DNA of 64,000 nucleotides from Glandiceps talaboti (GCF_964340395.1 NC_135550.1:4959101-5023100), one strand, 5' to 3'; shown: positions 40,805 through 53,224, counted from the stretch's first letter. Made by a program: numbers and translations. Notes: a model not told the origin generated them from the sequence alone.

Positions 40805-43800
40805 CAGGGTTCAAAAACCTCAATAAAATTTCGGCTACCCAGGGTGTACACTAGTAGTACTTGAGGTGTTGTAGCATGACCTACAAAAAATGACCTCACT
40901 GTGTGGTTTGTGCTTGTTTATTGGCAGTTACATTTTTAAAATTACACAGTATCTGCTCAATACATTATTACCGGTAGTTAACTCTGATCACACCGAGTGA
41001 AATGTTGTCGTTTTTAGTACAAGATCATGTTTAAAAGAGAATCTTCACAAATACCTATAAATTATATAGAGTTTCTCATTCACAACAGAGTACATGTATG
41101 AACACATTAAAACACAAAGTTATGACACTAAGGAGTCCGATGTTGATATTTTATCCAACTGTATATATCATGCCAGTAAACATAGAATTCAATATGTTCA
41201 ACTTAACATACCTTACAATCTTGCTGCTGCATGTACATGAATCCCATAATATGTTCAACATAGCAAGCATACCTTTTACAAATCCTGTTGCATGTACATG
41301 AAGCCCATAATATGTTCAACATAATCCTGTTGGTTGCATGCACATGAATCCCATATGTTCAACATAGCATACCTTTTGCCAATCTTGCTGCATGTACATG
41401 AATGAAGCCCATCAAAATTAGTTGCCAGAAGTGCTGTATAGTATGCCATTTTTCTAACTAACAACATTAATTCACTACACTGACCACTGACTTGACCTGA
41501 TTAGGGTTAATTCACTATGGACTTCATGCCATATTTGCAAGGTATCATTCAGTTCTTCTAAATTCACTATACACTATGCTTGTCATTGATATAGGCTATT
41601 CCCTACAACTCACACTAGGTAATACATCTAGTTATCCAAATCAATGACAAACATAGAATCTAGGCCATCAGACAAGGTATTCTCATGTTGACATTTTTTT
41701 CTCCATGATTTTTATGCTGTATAATTTATTACATTTGGCATTTATGATTATTTTATTTATTGGGACTTAGTTGATTCAATTTGTTATTTTCAAGGTTAGG
41801 TATGGTGTTTTGCTTTTAGGTTTTAGTATAATAACCCTCTAAAGGGTGATTGTACATGTAGTATAAAATATATAAAACTTTTATGAGTACATGTGTAGAG
41901 AGCATAAAAAGAGCCATTATTGCTAACAGGATTGAATTTCTGTATAAATTATATGGTTGTATAATATGTATGGAAATTGTATGTCCTTGTTTTGTTATTT
42001 AATTACAATCATGTAGGCTTGTGTTGTTCTACTTCCTGAGTCTGAAGTGTATTAAAAAAGTAAGTTATAAAGTTCTATTCAATAAGCAATCCTTGCAAGT
42101 ACAATTATATTTGGTGAGTTGATAAATTGAAGTTCCGGCCTGGACAGTTATAACAATATTTATCAACATTTTTTCAGAATAAAGCACTTGATAAATTCTC
42201 ACATCTCATGAAGGAACTACAGAGACCAGTAGAATGATTGATCAATGATGAATAAGACCTGATACTGCTAGTAGGGAAGTTTCAAAAGTTTACAGCAACC
42301 GTAATGCTGCAATAACTATTTTAATAAGCCAGTGAGGCAAGATAATGGGGATAATAAAACATGTAATGTGTCTGGTAATAGTGAAATGAAAATCTCATCA
42401 TGCTTAGAAGCTGTCATGAATGTAGTACTAATAGATTGAAATACTAAATCCTTAGAGCTGAGTATAACGGTGACATAGCCTTGCCTCGTGATAATTTACA
42501 GAGGTTAAAACTTTGTCTTAACATGCTTAAAGGATTTCCTTATTATGAATGGGGGGGGGGGGGGGGGTTACTTGAAAGATACCATGAAATAAGTGTGCCC
42601 CCCCCAAAAAAAAAAGAAAAGAAAGAGAATTATTTATTTTCTTTGAGGGCAGATTTGAATGAGATAAATCTTGTGTATTTATTCTGGTGGTAAAATGTTC
42701 ATTTGGTGTTATTGAATTTCATACTGAGTGGTGTTGGGAGTGTAGTATAATGGAACACTTCAGTACTGCAGATCCTTCTGCTAATCTACATTTTGTATGT
42801 GGTATCACCTGGTTCTGTTCTTTCATTCTTGGTGTGTATTTCTTCACGAAGTTGTCAACAGTTGGTGATAACATACATGAACTTGTAGTACCAATGTCTT
42901 CTATTCATTTCAGTTTTGACTGATGTACATCTCAAGTGACCCCCCAACCAACCAACCAACCCAAAGGGAAAAAGAAAATGTTGATACATGTATCATCATT
43001 AATTTTCGTTACGGCCAAGCAGTCTTCAAATGATGACAAATACAGAGTATACATATAGAAACCATTTTGGATAGTGGAAATCGTCAGTGTTTGGGGGAAA
43101 AAAAGATGTGAAATTGTTAGATGTGTAGAAATTACAGTAGGAAGAGAAGTTGTTCATAAATACGGGTATACAAGTACTACTGGACTCATCTGTTGAATTA
43201 TGTATGAATAGTAATCAGCCCACACAAATGTTGAAATTATGAAATATTCATAGTAATCTGAACCTTGGCGTGATTCTCTTGTTTCAAGTTTCCTCAAGTT
43301 TCTGAAGCAGCTAGTAGCAAGAGATGTGTAGCTGGGGGATATTTTGTTTCATTATAAGCCAGTGTCATTTCATCACGTTTAATTTGCAGATTTTGTAAGC
43401 AGTACTATAGGGTATCACTTTTTACATTGACAATCTTGTTGACAACCTACATGCATACGATGAGTTATTATATACAGATCACGTGATAGTAGCTATATAT
43501 AGTGGGTTAGGTATTCTAGATACATGTATATGTATATGTATGTTGTAGATAACCAAGTCTGAATGGTGATTGTCTTTGAGCACACATTCAAAGGTAGTTA
43601 GATGAAAAGAGTGTTTCAAATAGAATATTTTTATCAACATTCTGAGGAACAGTCGGACTGTGTAATGTCTATTTTAAGAATGATTCAGCCAAGGAATATT
43701 CAAGTGACCTGAGGAGCCTTGTCAGTATGACTCCATATAGGAATAAGGATAGACCCCTTAGGGTTACGACTAACTTCAAGTTGAAATAAGAAAACCATTG

Positions 43801-46800
43801 GGTATGATAATGGCGATTTGGAACATTTTGACTCAAGTATTTGGAGTACTGGATAACCAATGACATAGAATGTAGAATGACCTGGGTATAAATTTTGTAT
43901 TTCTTTGTTTGAACACATTCAACCTGGTGTGTGTATTTTTATTAAATACACGCAATCAAACCATCAGTGCAAACCATGAGTTATTCTGTTCCAAATTTTG
44001 AAATAAAACCACTTGCTGTTGTTAAGAGTGAGAGTTTATTACATTACTAAATAAAGAATATATTACAACCATTACACAACCTACAAGCCAACTTACACGC
44101 ATTCAAACAGAAAATACAGGATTTATGTTCTGGTTGTTCTGCACCAAAACAACACACAAGTACATGTATATGTTCTTTGGTAATCAGAATGTCAAAAACT
44201 GCCATTATTTTCCAGTTCTTTTTAAGAAATCAAGCTGAGGCAGGTACAATGTACATGTATATTGATATTCTTCTTCACCATTTTCTCTCATTCAGCCAGA
44301 CATACATGTGACATACATGTGGTGATTTTGTTGCTGCTTGTTTCAATCTGTAGTATCAAGGCCTTGTAATATATTTGTCACTCATATTTTCCCTGTTGAA
44401 GAGAGAAAAATATTGGGTTATAATGTCGCAGAATATTTATCAGAAATGATAAAAAGCTGGAGGGGGTTTGGATTATTAGAAATTAATCAGTCATCCTTTT
44501 GTTATACATTCTAATAAACAGCAATCTACATTGTATGCACTCATAAACAGAGCAATCTATGCACTAGACACTGTCACTCATAAACAGAGCAATCTATGCA
44601 CTAGACACTGTCACTCATAAACCATTCATCATAGAATTCTGTTACTTGTCATTTCCATTTTATCAGTTACCTTCAGTTTTACATATAGGAAATGTTGTTG
44701 TAATATTGAATCAGTGTGACAGGTTTCCTCCAGGAAGTGTCCTAGAAAATGTCGTTTCCTCTCTTTCTTATGAGGTGAATGAAATTAACTCTACTCTAAG
44801 GTTACTGGTTGATAAATCAGAAGTCAGGTGTGTACTATTTATAGTTTACACTGCCTAGTCTGCACTTGATAATTAGAACAGAGTTGAATGCTTTAGGTTT
44901 GAATTGCAATATGTAAATTAGAGTACATACATGTATGTGTGTTCAAATGTAGAAAGTATTGCATAATTAATTATTCATTATATTAGACTATAAAACAAAA
45001 ATATCTTTTCAAAGCATGGAATCCATGCTGTATCATTGGTTCTATAACTTCTAAGACATGGCATGTATATATTTACTCTGCAAGAAAGGTGATCATTGGT
45101 CTTATGTGCAAGTATAGGGAACTTTGTCATGACTAGCCTGGAAACTATAGAGGGGTTGAAATGTCTAATATTCACCATACACCATAAAAGAGCATGCATT
45201 CCATGATACATGTATGTCAAACGTTTGGAAACTGACAGACTTCATGTATTTCCTATATTTGTAAAAATTTCCCATATTCAAGTGTTTAAAATTGTTAAAG
45301 GGCTGGGGAGAGGAACCGCCTCCTCTCATGGAGTGATAGGATCTGGGATAGCAGTCTCCAATGTTGAGTTTTAATATTGAAACATTGATATTACTTAGTA
45401 CATGTATGTTAGTAAGCGGACATTATATAGTACGCCACTATGTCAGACGATGTACATGTATGTTAGTAAGCGGACATTATATAGTACGCCATTATGTCAG
45501 ACGATGTACATATATAGGGTGATAGATACATGTATAAGAGCAACTAATTCTGAAATATGATTTTACTGCCTATTAGGCACATCATAAAAATAACGGAACA
45601 TTTAATTTCTTGGTTGACACCATAACTTACGCTCTGCACACTTCACATACATTACTATCTAGGTGGATGTGAGAATAAGTCAGCCTTCTTGTTCTATTTT
45701 GACCCTCTAGCTTGAGATTTAAAATGTTATTGCAGGTACCTACATGTAGAATTAGATGATGTAAACATGTATATTGTCCATTTTGCACCTGATGATATTA
45801 ATGGGATCAAAGGTTAGTATAATCAAGAGATACAAATTGTTTACAAGTACATGTAATGTAAATAACCAAATCAAATGTGTGAAACACACAAAGCTCTTCT
45901 ACAGAAAAGGACATTGAACTTCTTGCTTTATACATTTCATCACTGTGTAGTGTACTATATATTCTGATGTAATGGCATTAAACAGTTCAGTCAAGCTTTC
46001 ATTAGGGTCATTGTAACAAAAAGTGAGTGTCATACATTACAATGAAATTGATGTGTATTATAAGGTAATTATGGCATCAGGTGTTATTTCCTGGTAGGAA
46101 AGGATAACACATGATGTCCTGTCAATCAGCATTAGCATGCAATAACATAGCTATATGGTATTATAACCAAGAGGTGTCACAGCATAGATCAAAGAGTAGT
46201 CTGTGTTATAGCACTTTCTGTATAACATTCACATCTTATTATATATCTCACAGTAGATTATATACATGTACATTTATAGCTTACATGTATACCTAAGTAA
46301 TAGCAACCAATTTCTATAATGTGACTGAACATGTACTTCGTTCATAATCTAATGTGCATTTTGTATCTGTTAGAGTCAGAAGTTAGCATCAACAGATACG
46401 CACTGCAGATTGTAAATATCAAGATGTGTGCAAAAGTATGCATCAATATGTATTCTAACACTTTCTGTGTATCATATTATTCATATTTTGTACTATTTAA
46501 CTAAACAAATTCCATACCTCTGCAAAAATCAAGACCATTGTGTCCATAATACATATACATGTACATGTATTGATCTATCTTCCTTCTGGTGTTATTGACA
46601 CAAACAACTGCCATATGGTGTACAGCTGTCTACAAACCTCCAGTAAAATCAACATGTCTCTCTTGCCTTTAATTAATTAGCCCAAAGACTAGGCTCTCTC
46701 AGTATCTGGCTTGGCAATGTTGTACATTAGTTTGGAACAGTTTTTGTCAAGCTTATCTACCTACAAAATGTACACAGATTCATTAATATTCAGAACATCT

Positions 46801-49689
46801 GCATGATGCCACTGACATCATCTGACACAGCTGGTAGATTTAAAACCAAGTAAGAATTTGTGTTTATTTTCTAGCGGATGCTAAAATATTGAAAATGCCG
46901 AAATCACTCAGTGCAAAGGATGAAGGTTAATAACTTTCAAATGAGTGACAAGAAGTTATTCCAAGTCAGTGTGAAATAACTGCAGTAAGCATGACAATTG
47001 TTCTTACCTGCACAAAATATTGCACACCATGAGTCACTGAGAATGATTTACAAGTCAAGCTCATATATATTTATATGTAATAACCAGAGACTTTCAAAGG
47101 TTAAATCCTATCAAAACCAGTACATTTTTGTGTCTATTTCATCATGAGTATAAATCTACAAAATGTAAGTGTCCCCACACAATAAACCACATGTTGATGT
47201 CTTATTTGCCTTACTGTGTAATAGCACTTTGTATATAATCTCTATTCTGTAATACCCAGTACAGTCGGATTAACCCTAGTTATGGACCATTACACTGTAA
47301 GAGTTGTACCTGTCTGTAACTATGGTGACTGTCAGAAATGTACATGTAGTACTTTCTGTTGCTATGACTACAATGTATTTTGCATTAGCTGTCTTCATTG
47401 CACTTGTTGTAGTTGATTAGTGGAATGTAGGATTATCTGCATGTCTCAAAGTTTACTGACATTTCAGTGAAACTTAAAAAAAGGCTTACTGTACTGGTAA
47501 TTGGCAAGGGAGACTGAACAGTAAAAGGGATGAGAGGAGTCTTGAGATACACTGCCTACAGGCCAATATTAATTGGATATTAAGTTTTCCATCTACTTGC
47601 ACAGTAGTCTGTGTGCTTTTTGAACTGCCTATCTTCATATTATCCAATTTATGGACTTCAAAGTAGAGGCATTTGCAAGAATGAGAAGTGGAAACGAAGT
47701 ACTTGATGTGTGTGGTTTATGCATACTAGACAATGTTCTCAGCTAGTGGAGAGACATCTTTTGTTAGTATGAATTTACTATATATTCTAATACTTAGTAA
47801 TAGAGTTTTGTGTGCAAGAGAGTATTATAAATACAGCTACATTTGTAGTGTATGCAATATGCATGTAGATTGTATGGGGTTTGAAGTTGTTAAATGATTT
47901 TGTAATTGAAGTAAAACACCATCAACAGGTGGTATTCTAAGGAGTATCTAAAATCTGTATTTCCCTCATGTGCATGTACATGTACTTTACCAAGGTTCCC
48001 AATACAATGTATATCCATTGTTGGGTAGATTCATGGCTTTCCATTGTAGATATACATTATACATATACTCTTCCAGTTAACTACACCCCAGAACTAAACA
48101 AGTGGCATATTCATTTGAAATTATGCCCCCCCCCCCCCCTCTAAATGTTTATACCTGGGTGTTCTTAAACTTAAGCTGCACTAGCTGCAACTAGCATGTT
48201 TTTATAAAAAATGTTTGTTAGGTACAATAACTTACTCACATCATCGTACACCGCTCATCACTTGTGTATAGCTGTGTATGCAATATTCAATATACAACCT
48301 GTTTTTGCTAAGGTTGGGGAACCCTGGTAACAGAAAGGGGGAATATGGTACCACTGGAATAGTTTCCCGTACAATCAATCTACCATAATATTGGTGGGGA
48401 ACCCTGGTAAAATGACAGGGGGAACTCTAGTAGATCTTACCTACTTACTGCCCTTAAGTAACAAAAACTGGTCGACAACCCCAAATCAGTGTCCTCAATG
48501 CCAATCACGATTTCAACCTGTTTCTGTACTGCTTGTGGATAATCTCAATCACTGATTAAGACATGTACATGTACAATGTCTAATTATTGGTATTTTAATA
48601 ATGTAATAATAACAATTGGTAAATACATTGTGCCATGTGTCTGGTTGAAAAATAATACTCCAGGTTACACCAGTACAGTTTTAACATGGTGACAGATTCA
48701 AAACAAGCTTTCATGCAAGATTTGAATTCGCCACTACACTACCTACAGATAACATTGACCACTAAGTACATGTAACAGAAACAATATCTTTTTACAAGTA
48801 ATTGACCAACATTTAGTGAATACACTATGGTTATTTGATAAAAAAAAGTTCCAGTTACATCTAGTACTGGTTTTAACTTATCAAACATAAATCCATATAT
48901 CAGGAATCCGAAAACATGCTGAGGTGATTTAGATTTCATCGTGATCCATAATCTTACATACATGTATATACTGATCTCACAATCAATCACAGCTTCTCTG
49001 CTATATAAAGACACACCGCAATAGATGACTGATCGATGGCAATTTCTGTCTCAAGATGTTGTCTGTCTGTCTGTCTCATAGCAACACTAATAATGTGATT
49101 GAAAACCCAGACACACTGTCAACCTTACCTATAATTTAATAAAAGTCAAGTTTAAATGCAAATAATTATTCAATGAGCACACAGTCCTGATGTAAATTCC
49201 ACCTCTTTGTTTATTTGTTGGTAAATTGCATATAGATTGAGTCAGGTGACATGTTTTGTGAATGATACAAGAGGATGAAGACATTTGTTAAATGCTTTGA
49301 CATGTGTATTACCTGTTTAGTACTGTTTCCATTAGGTATTTCCAGTATCTATCACATCTAGGCATACTTGTAACTCCTATATCAATGCATATGCTGAAAA
49401 TATTGTGTACACATGATGTTACATAATATAGTAGTTCCAAAGTATACAGTTAGAGGTACATGTACAAACAAAAATGTATGTTGGTGGTAATAATAAATGT
49501 GTACAATAACAATATGCAAGATTTTATGCAAACAGATATAATGGTCTGTTATCCTCCTTGGTCTATCTAATGTTATCCTAGTACCTGTAATCTTGAGGAC
49601 AATTGACTACAATGTATACTTCTATTTCAGTGTTCCCTGACTGGCATTTTGATTGTTAGCACAACTGAACTTGGGTTTAGTAGTGTCTG

Positions 49690-49758
<69 letters not shown>

Positions 49759-50859
49759 TCCCCCCAGGTTTGAAGCCAAGCATGGCGGATAATTTGCATA
49801 TTCATTTTCACATCATTAGCATAATAATTTACATATATTTTGCATATCTCCAACATTCAGACTCTCACTCGTTTACCACACTTATTCACATAATAAATGG
49901 TATGTATGAGTCATGATTCCTCTTCATTTAAAATTATGTATATTTCCCAATATTTAAAATCACATTTCATTTATAGACAATTTTGCCAAGTTGTTTCACT
50001 AAATTACTCAAACTGATTTTTCTATATCTTCTGATAGCCAGAGTTTCAGAAAGCAAATGGTATCAATCAAAAGTAAGTACTAAAAATAACACAATATTTT
50101 AATTTTGCTCAGGAGTAGCGTCAGTTGTCTATTAAGACTATAGGTATGCTAGTATAATGTTAATCATACATGTAAGTTGGAACATTCTTTTTATGTCAAT
50201 ACTCAAAGTTGTAATTTTTAACAACAAAGTATACAGTATACGTGTAAGGATGACCCTATTTTTGTTCTGTTTCTCAGTAACTGTTCGACCCAAATTTTCA
50301 ACTCTGACATCAAAATAAAAATATATTTTTATTTGTGCCCGCCCATCATATTTTGCTGAACAGCGCCATCTCTGGCAAGAATAAGCAAGTGTCTAGACTG
50401 TTGATGTCATCTACAGTCATGGTGTCGATGATGACACTTGTTCACAAACAGAGCATTTATAGTATGAGGGAAGTTATTCAAGTAGGGAGGGCTGAAAACA
50501 TGACAATTGTGTAGAGAAGCTGAGAAAGGGGTTGTTAACAGGAATCCAATAAAAAGAAGATAGAGAGGAGGAAAAGGAGAGGCAGAGGAACATGAAGATG
50601 AGCATTTTTTACTTTTTTTACTTTTTTTTTTTAAATCGACCGACCGACCGACCCATAGTTGCCATGAAAAAGTAATGAGAATAATAAAAATAAAATAAAT
50701 CACCCTAAGTATAATTATCAAAGTAGAACAGTTACGGAGTAAATCAATGCTAACCCTAACTCCTTAAACTTGAATGTACATGTAAATCTTTGCAGTCAGA
50801 CTAGTCCACTGTTGTACAGTCTTGCCAAAACTTTAACTATGTTATGGCATATATTGTAG
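22206..50859 (+). CDS. unrecognised 267-residue protein, 8 coding exons
   Basis: Exons 22206-22279, 31696-31937, 31998-32086, 44667-44827, 45736-45812, 46374-46435, 50038-50072 and 50796-50859 have GT-AG borders. Every phase matches, and they sum to 804 bases: 267 codons plus TAG. The start is a doubled ATG after gggaag. The product looks soluble: no signal peptide, no clear membrane helix, nine cysteines in the N-terminal 60%, and mixed alpha/beta character. I do not recognise a family or active site. Most exons were found by hand; only the joins from 44,667 on are each supported by strong sites. The weakest point is the end of exon 3. The three central introns are 9.4, 12.6 and 3.6 kb long. 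Confidence 0.6.
24118..24490 (+). repeat. diverged tandem duplication, 2 units of ~185 bp
   Basis: The blocks gcaatgcagt.tgggt, gatgat..tg, atgg.ctgg.ttacaa, cactt.gtctttg.tatatttgaaa occur in the same order in both units. Confidence 0.7.
25941..26144 (-). CDS. 67-codon hypothetical ORF, doubtful
   Basis: It runs from ATG to TAG on the minus strand inside intron 1. It reads a balanced mixed-charge sequence with a hydrophilic acidic tail (DEGEKAEQTENK). The + strand is open over the same span too. An in-frame TGA lies 12-14 bases upstream of the ATG, and no acceptor fits the frame. No family recognised; it may be chance. Confidence 0.2.
   Translation of the reverse strand: MDGNVTVGIGTEHYTDRSCSDFTYNIVEVVRMGDFIPPDVYISHSYEVVPFTDEGEKAEQTENKNPY
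30795..31030 (+). repeat. degenerate ~50-bp tandem repeat, about 5 units
   Basis: Units share ttcatatttt(c/g)(t/g)gacca followed by aaatatgctatttt-like sequence, with heavy divergence. Confidence 0.55.
31696..31937 (+). CDS. exon 2: residues 26-105
   Basis: The acceptor is tatactattatag and the donor is ACTG|gtaaag. One base completes exon 1's last codon and the frame stays open for 80 codons (for example FTYRFYPNLKWTFKYLW and EYLALAKFLCQN). The other two entry phases meet stops. Confidence 0.65.
31998..32086 (+). CDS. exon 3: residues 107-135
   Basis: The acceptor is gtctcgttgcag; the donor is GATCAG|gtggac, which is weak. It encodes IAKYASDTFAVSGEGSF and on to FVDQ. A stub of its 3' end (gctttgttgatcag) is duplicated at 32,232. 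The 3' border is the least certain in this gene. Confidence 0.5.
32167..32202 (+). repeat. G-run repeat with quadruplex potential
   Basis: Repeats of GGGGTTGGGT give at least five runs of three or more Gs within ~35 bases, in intron 3 about 80 bases after exon 3. Confidence 0.7.
32908..33210. mobile_element. dispersed foldback family, copy A
   Basis: It contains ttcagccaaggaaattatgag ... gtgacctaagg, an inverted block around tgacataacccttag ... aagtattttttggctgaat, then a right part ending tattttctgttcaaaga. The same order occurs at 43,670 and 61,198. Confidence 0.65.
33842..34695 (+). repeat. 48-bp minisatellite, ~18 units
   Basis: The unit is tgtctactgactgaatctgtgactccactacactcattcactatagcc with a few variable positions (gactga/gactaa/ggctga). 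48 is a multiple of three, so ~300-codon frames stay open on both strands; these are repeat artefacts. Confidence 0.95.
35546..36028 (+). repeat. 54-bp minisatellite, 9 units
   Basis: The unit is ccacactatctttacccaag plus actcaaattcaatgactcc and ataccacattggcat, nearly invariant. The first unit lacks six bases. Open frames of up to 176 codons on both strands follow from the 3n period. Confidence 0.95.
36100..37339 (-). mobile_element. pogo/Tigger-like DNA transposon, deleted, 1,240 bp
   Basis: The ends are exact inverted repeats at the tip (CAGTCAAACCT / AGGTTTGACTG), each flanked by TA (36,098-36,099 and 37,340-37,341), the target site of pogo/Tc1-type elements. Subterminal GGTGGCC motifs recur near both ends. 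It carries the start of a transposase on the minus strand; the catalytic part is missing. Confidence 0.88.
36457..36636 (-). pseudogene. transposase N-terminus, Psq/CENP-B-type helix-turn-helix, 59 codons
   Basis: From an ATG at 36,636 it reads KTLTLNEKVKIISLYKASG and RKLAEKYGVGRTQI. This is the helix-turn-helix pattern (LT..EKv.II.ly..g.s.rkLA.kygVgrTQI) of pogo/Tigger transposases and CENP-B. A TGA follows after 59 residues. The second DNA-binding domain and the DDE catalytic domain are absent. Confidence 0.8.
37440..37820. mobile_element. foldback element with ~90-bp arms, next to the pogo copy
   Basis: The left arm (about 37,447-37,545, tagtctagttcctacatg ... tagggaaagtcgttact) pairs with the right arm (about 37,720-37,815). 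Related arm fragments, starting tagtctagttcc or tagtctagtccc, occur at 35,222-35,290 and 39,617-39,690. Confidence 0.65.
39030..39190 (+). repeat. ~36-bp tandem repeat, 4 units
   Basis: The unit is gctactaaacagtaaatgtagaagctaatagtaata with small deletions. Confidence 0.9.
40729..40802. repeat. (TA)n microsatellite
   Basis: About 37 perfect TA copies. The only open frame over it is an artefact. Confidence 0.97.
41215..41412 (+). repeat. ~50-60-bp tandem repeat, 4 units
   Basis: The unit contains ttgcatgtacatgaa(t/g)cccata and atgttcaacata with indels. Confidence 0.85.
42551..42606 (+). repeat. poly-G and nearby poly-C runs
   Basis: 17 Gs at 42,551-42,567 and 9 Cs at 42,598-42,606, able to pair across a 30-base loop. 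Confidence 0.85.
43670..43920. mobile_element. dispersed foldback family, copy B
   Basis: It shares attcagccaaggaa, gtgacctgagg.gccttgtca, cattttgactcaag.att, and gacatagaatgtagaatgacc with copies A and C. Confidence 0.6.
44520..44628 (+). repeat. 37-bp tandem repeat, ~2.5 units
   Basis: cactcataaacagagcaatc plus tatgcactagacactgt is repeated just upstream of exon 4. Confidence 0.85.
44667..44827 (+). CDS. exon 4: residues 136-188
   Basis: The acceptor is ccattttatcag and the donor is GTCAG|gtgtgt. It encodes LPSVLHIGNVVVILNQCD and continues to DKSEV. It enters in phase 0 and leaves in phase 2. Confidence 0.7.
45400..45510 (+). repeat. 54-bp direct duplication
   Basis: gtacatgtatgttagtaagc and the following ~34 bases (cggacattatatagtacgcc ...) occur twice with one mismatch. 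Confidence 0.9.
45736..45812 (+). CDS. exon 5: residues 190-214
   Basis: The acceptor is atgttattgcag and the donor is AAAG|gttagt. It encodes YLHVELDDVNMYIVHFAPDD and INGIK. Phase 2 to phase 1. Confidence 0.72.
46374..46435 (+). CDS. exon 6: residues 216-235
   Basis: The acceptor is ttgtatctgttag and the donor is CAAAA|gtatgc. It encodes SEVSINRYALQIVNIKMCAK. Phase 1 to phase 0. Confidence 0.68.
46436..50037. other. intron 6 of the 267-aa gene
   Basis: 3.6 kb with a poly-C run (48,126-48,139), a head fragment of the 5945-type repeat (about 48,168) and a (GT)n tract at 49,692. No exon recognised. Confidence 0.45.
49692..49757 (+). repeat. (GT)n microsatellite
   Basis: About 33 perfect GT copies. 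Confidence 0.97.
50038..50072 (+). CDS. exon 7: residues 236-246, 35-bp small exon
   Basis: The acceptor is tctatatcttctgatag and the donor is CAAAA|gtaagt, both strong. It encodes PEFQKANGINQ. Phase 0 to phase 2. Confidence 0.6.
50796..50859 (+). CDS. exon 8: residues 248-267 and stop
   Basis: The acceptor is gtaaatctttgcag. The phase-2 entry gives QTSPLLYSLAKTLTMLWHIL and a TAG stop at 50,857-50,859. Alternative 3' ends cannot be excluded (see rejected exon-like segments at 51,090 and 57,396). Confidence 0.55.
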
Positions 50860-51527
50860 ACATGATGTAGCAACGTTGTTGATATTGGTATATAGGCTAC
50901 AAAGCTAAATACCGTCAAGTAAGCTTACAAATGGCATGGGAGGTTAACGGAGCGGAAAAAATGCTCAAGACTGTTTCTTAAGTGACTGCATATAGTAGAT
51001 CAAATCAAAAGTAATTATATAAATGGCTGTTACCTTTGGTTGAGATTAGAGAATCTCTTATCAACATATACAACATATAGTGTCTGCAGCAACTAAACCT
51101 TGGAATGACTTGCACGTCTCGGATCACGATAAGATACATGTAAGATATCAGTTGTATGACAGCAGTGTTTTATAAAGTCTAGTCTGTGTCATTTTGTAGA
51201 GTGGTTTTCGTTTTTTTTTTTCATTTCCTACCACCGAGATCAATGTTTCAATCTGATCAAATTGCTTGGAGGTTTGATTTTATCTCACAATTTTAGATGG
51301 ATGATGTATAATTTAAATTTACCAGTATGAATGAATGATGTTTCTCTGCCAGTAAATCCTTTTCAAATTTTCCATAGTCTGTACCCATTGTACATTGGAC
51401 TACAGTAACCACTAGTACACAATTTAAAAAGTAGAGATTTTGAAGCTCACATGTAACAAAAATGATATTTTCCAAAATTGACCAATCAATGTATTCTGAT
51501 GAATTATATTGGAATATTTTTTTTAAT

Positions 51528-51554
<27 letters not shown>
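51528..51554 (+). repeat. poly-G run, 27 bases
   Basis: An uninterrupted run of G; its true length may be affected by sequencing. Confidence 0.9.
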
Positions 51555-51558
<4 letters not shown>

Positions 51559-53224
51559 CACAAAATTATGTTTCATTATTGCCGTAGATTTTTGCAGTAC
51601 CCAAGGATAGTCGATGGATACACATACATGTACATTGTAACAATCTCATGATAGAAATCTGAGACTCATCACAGGATTAATTGTAATTAATAGACTACTA
51701 TCTGTAGTCTCAGTCTATGTATGCAACAATGAAAATGATCGTCTTTCCTGAAGGCTTGATAAATCTCTGACATGTTACCATAGCAACAATAGTCAGCCAT
51801 GTCTAAGAGATCCTGAGATTGCATCATGGTTATGTGTAACTGCATCAGTGCTTGATCAAAGTGACTCAATGGCCCCAGCTGTTTTGAGTCTACATACATG
51901 TACCAATTTAACTTCAGAATTGAAAGTTGTATGGAGATAAAAAGGTGTTCATTCCTTTGTAGTTAGCTTCATTGTGGTGTTGAGCAGTGGTTCAGAGGTT
52001 GCAATATGGTTGAAGCTGGAGCTTTTATTGTATGACAGTAACTTTGTTACGAGTAGGACAAATTAAAATGCAAATACCCATCAGTCATGTCGGCTTAGGA
52101 AGCAAATATCACTATATACTAAAGTAAAGTGTACATGTACACATCTGTGGAGGTCATGTACCATTTACGGTACATGATCATTTTCTTGTTGTGTATTTCT
52201 CCTTTGTTAATCCTGGAAATTAGAGATGGAGTCCATGTAATCCTAAATCCACAATTGTAGGGTAGACGCCATGTTGTGAATTTGTACCTGATAGGGTACG
52301 TGGCACAGCATGTATCTCACAGAACATTGAAGTTGTAAGCTTGATAGTAAGGGACCATCACACAATATCACACAAGCTCAATAGAGTTCTATCATACCAT
52401 GTCAGTACAGTTTCCCCGCCATTTCAACACCCACCTCATCAAATGTTAATTACTGCTGAAGAGAGACTTAAGGGCATGTGTTCAGTGATAAACAAGTGGA
52501 AAGTTCTAAATATCTCATTACTATCCAACACATAACCATTTATCAACTACATGTGCTTTGGAAATATCTCTATTAAAGATTCATCATTTGTTTATTATAA
52601 TATCAGAAATGAAATATTCCCAGAATGTCTCTATTGCATTCATGTACTGATGTATAATATTGTATGCAAGCATTGATAAACATGTTTTTCAGATACCACA
52701 AATGAAAACAGAGACTGAATCATTATTGTATGGGTACCATTTATGTATTACTACACAACACTACATCACATATCAAACCACACCATGTTACATCACATCA
52801 CGTCACATCACACATTGAATCACTTGACATCATGTCATGTCGTGTCACACCATGCACCACACTACATGTACATCATATTACTCTAGTAGTATATACTTTA
52901 ATGATACATTGTACATGTATATTCATACTACTACATACTACTACATGGTGATTGGAAATTAATTGTGCTGTCTGAAACAATTATCAATTTTGGTGAATTA
53001 AGTTAGAAGGTGTGGAGTGTGTGTGTGTAACATGTAACTAAAAGAATGAAAGTAAACGATTTCAGAAAAGTAAAAAAATAGTTGATCTCACTATCTGGTC
53101 ATTATAAATCGGTTAGATGTATGACTAATATCTCTTCTATCTGTAAATATCCAACAGAGTGAGTGCCATGGTAGTTTATGAAGGTTTCCATCGTTTTAAT
53201 TAAGTAATTTCTCTCCAGCTTTGT

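Larger units (their letters stand above)
32087..44666. other. intron 3 of the 267-aa gene, repeat-laden
   Basis: 12.6 kb. It contains a dispersed foldback copy, 48-bp and 54-bp minisatellites, a pogo-like element, a second foldback element, a (TA)n tract and smaller tandem repeats, each listed separately. I found no phase-consistent exon inside it, though one could be missed. Confidence 0.45.

Noticed and set aside
51090-51139. Exon-like segment with tgtctgcag acceptor and gtaaga donor
   Set aside because: The phase that exon 7 demands meets a stop at once; it could belong to an unseen transcript.
52693-52733. Exon-like IPQMKTETESLLY after tgtttttcag
   Set aside because: Open only in phase 0, which exon 7 does not supply; no partner exon found.
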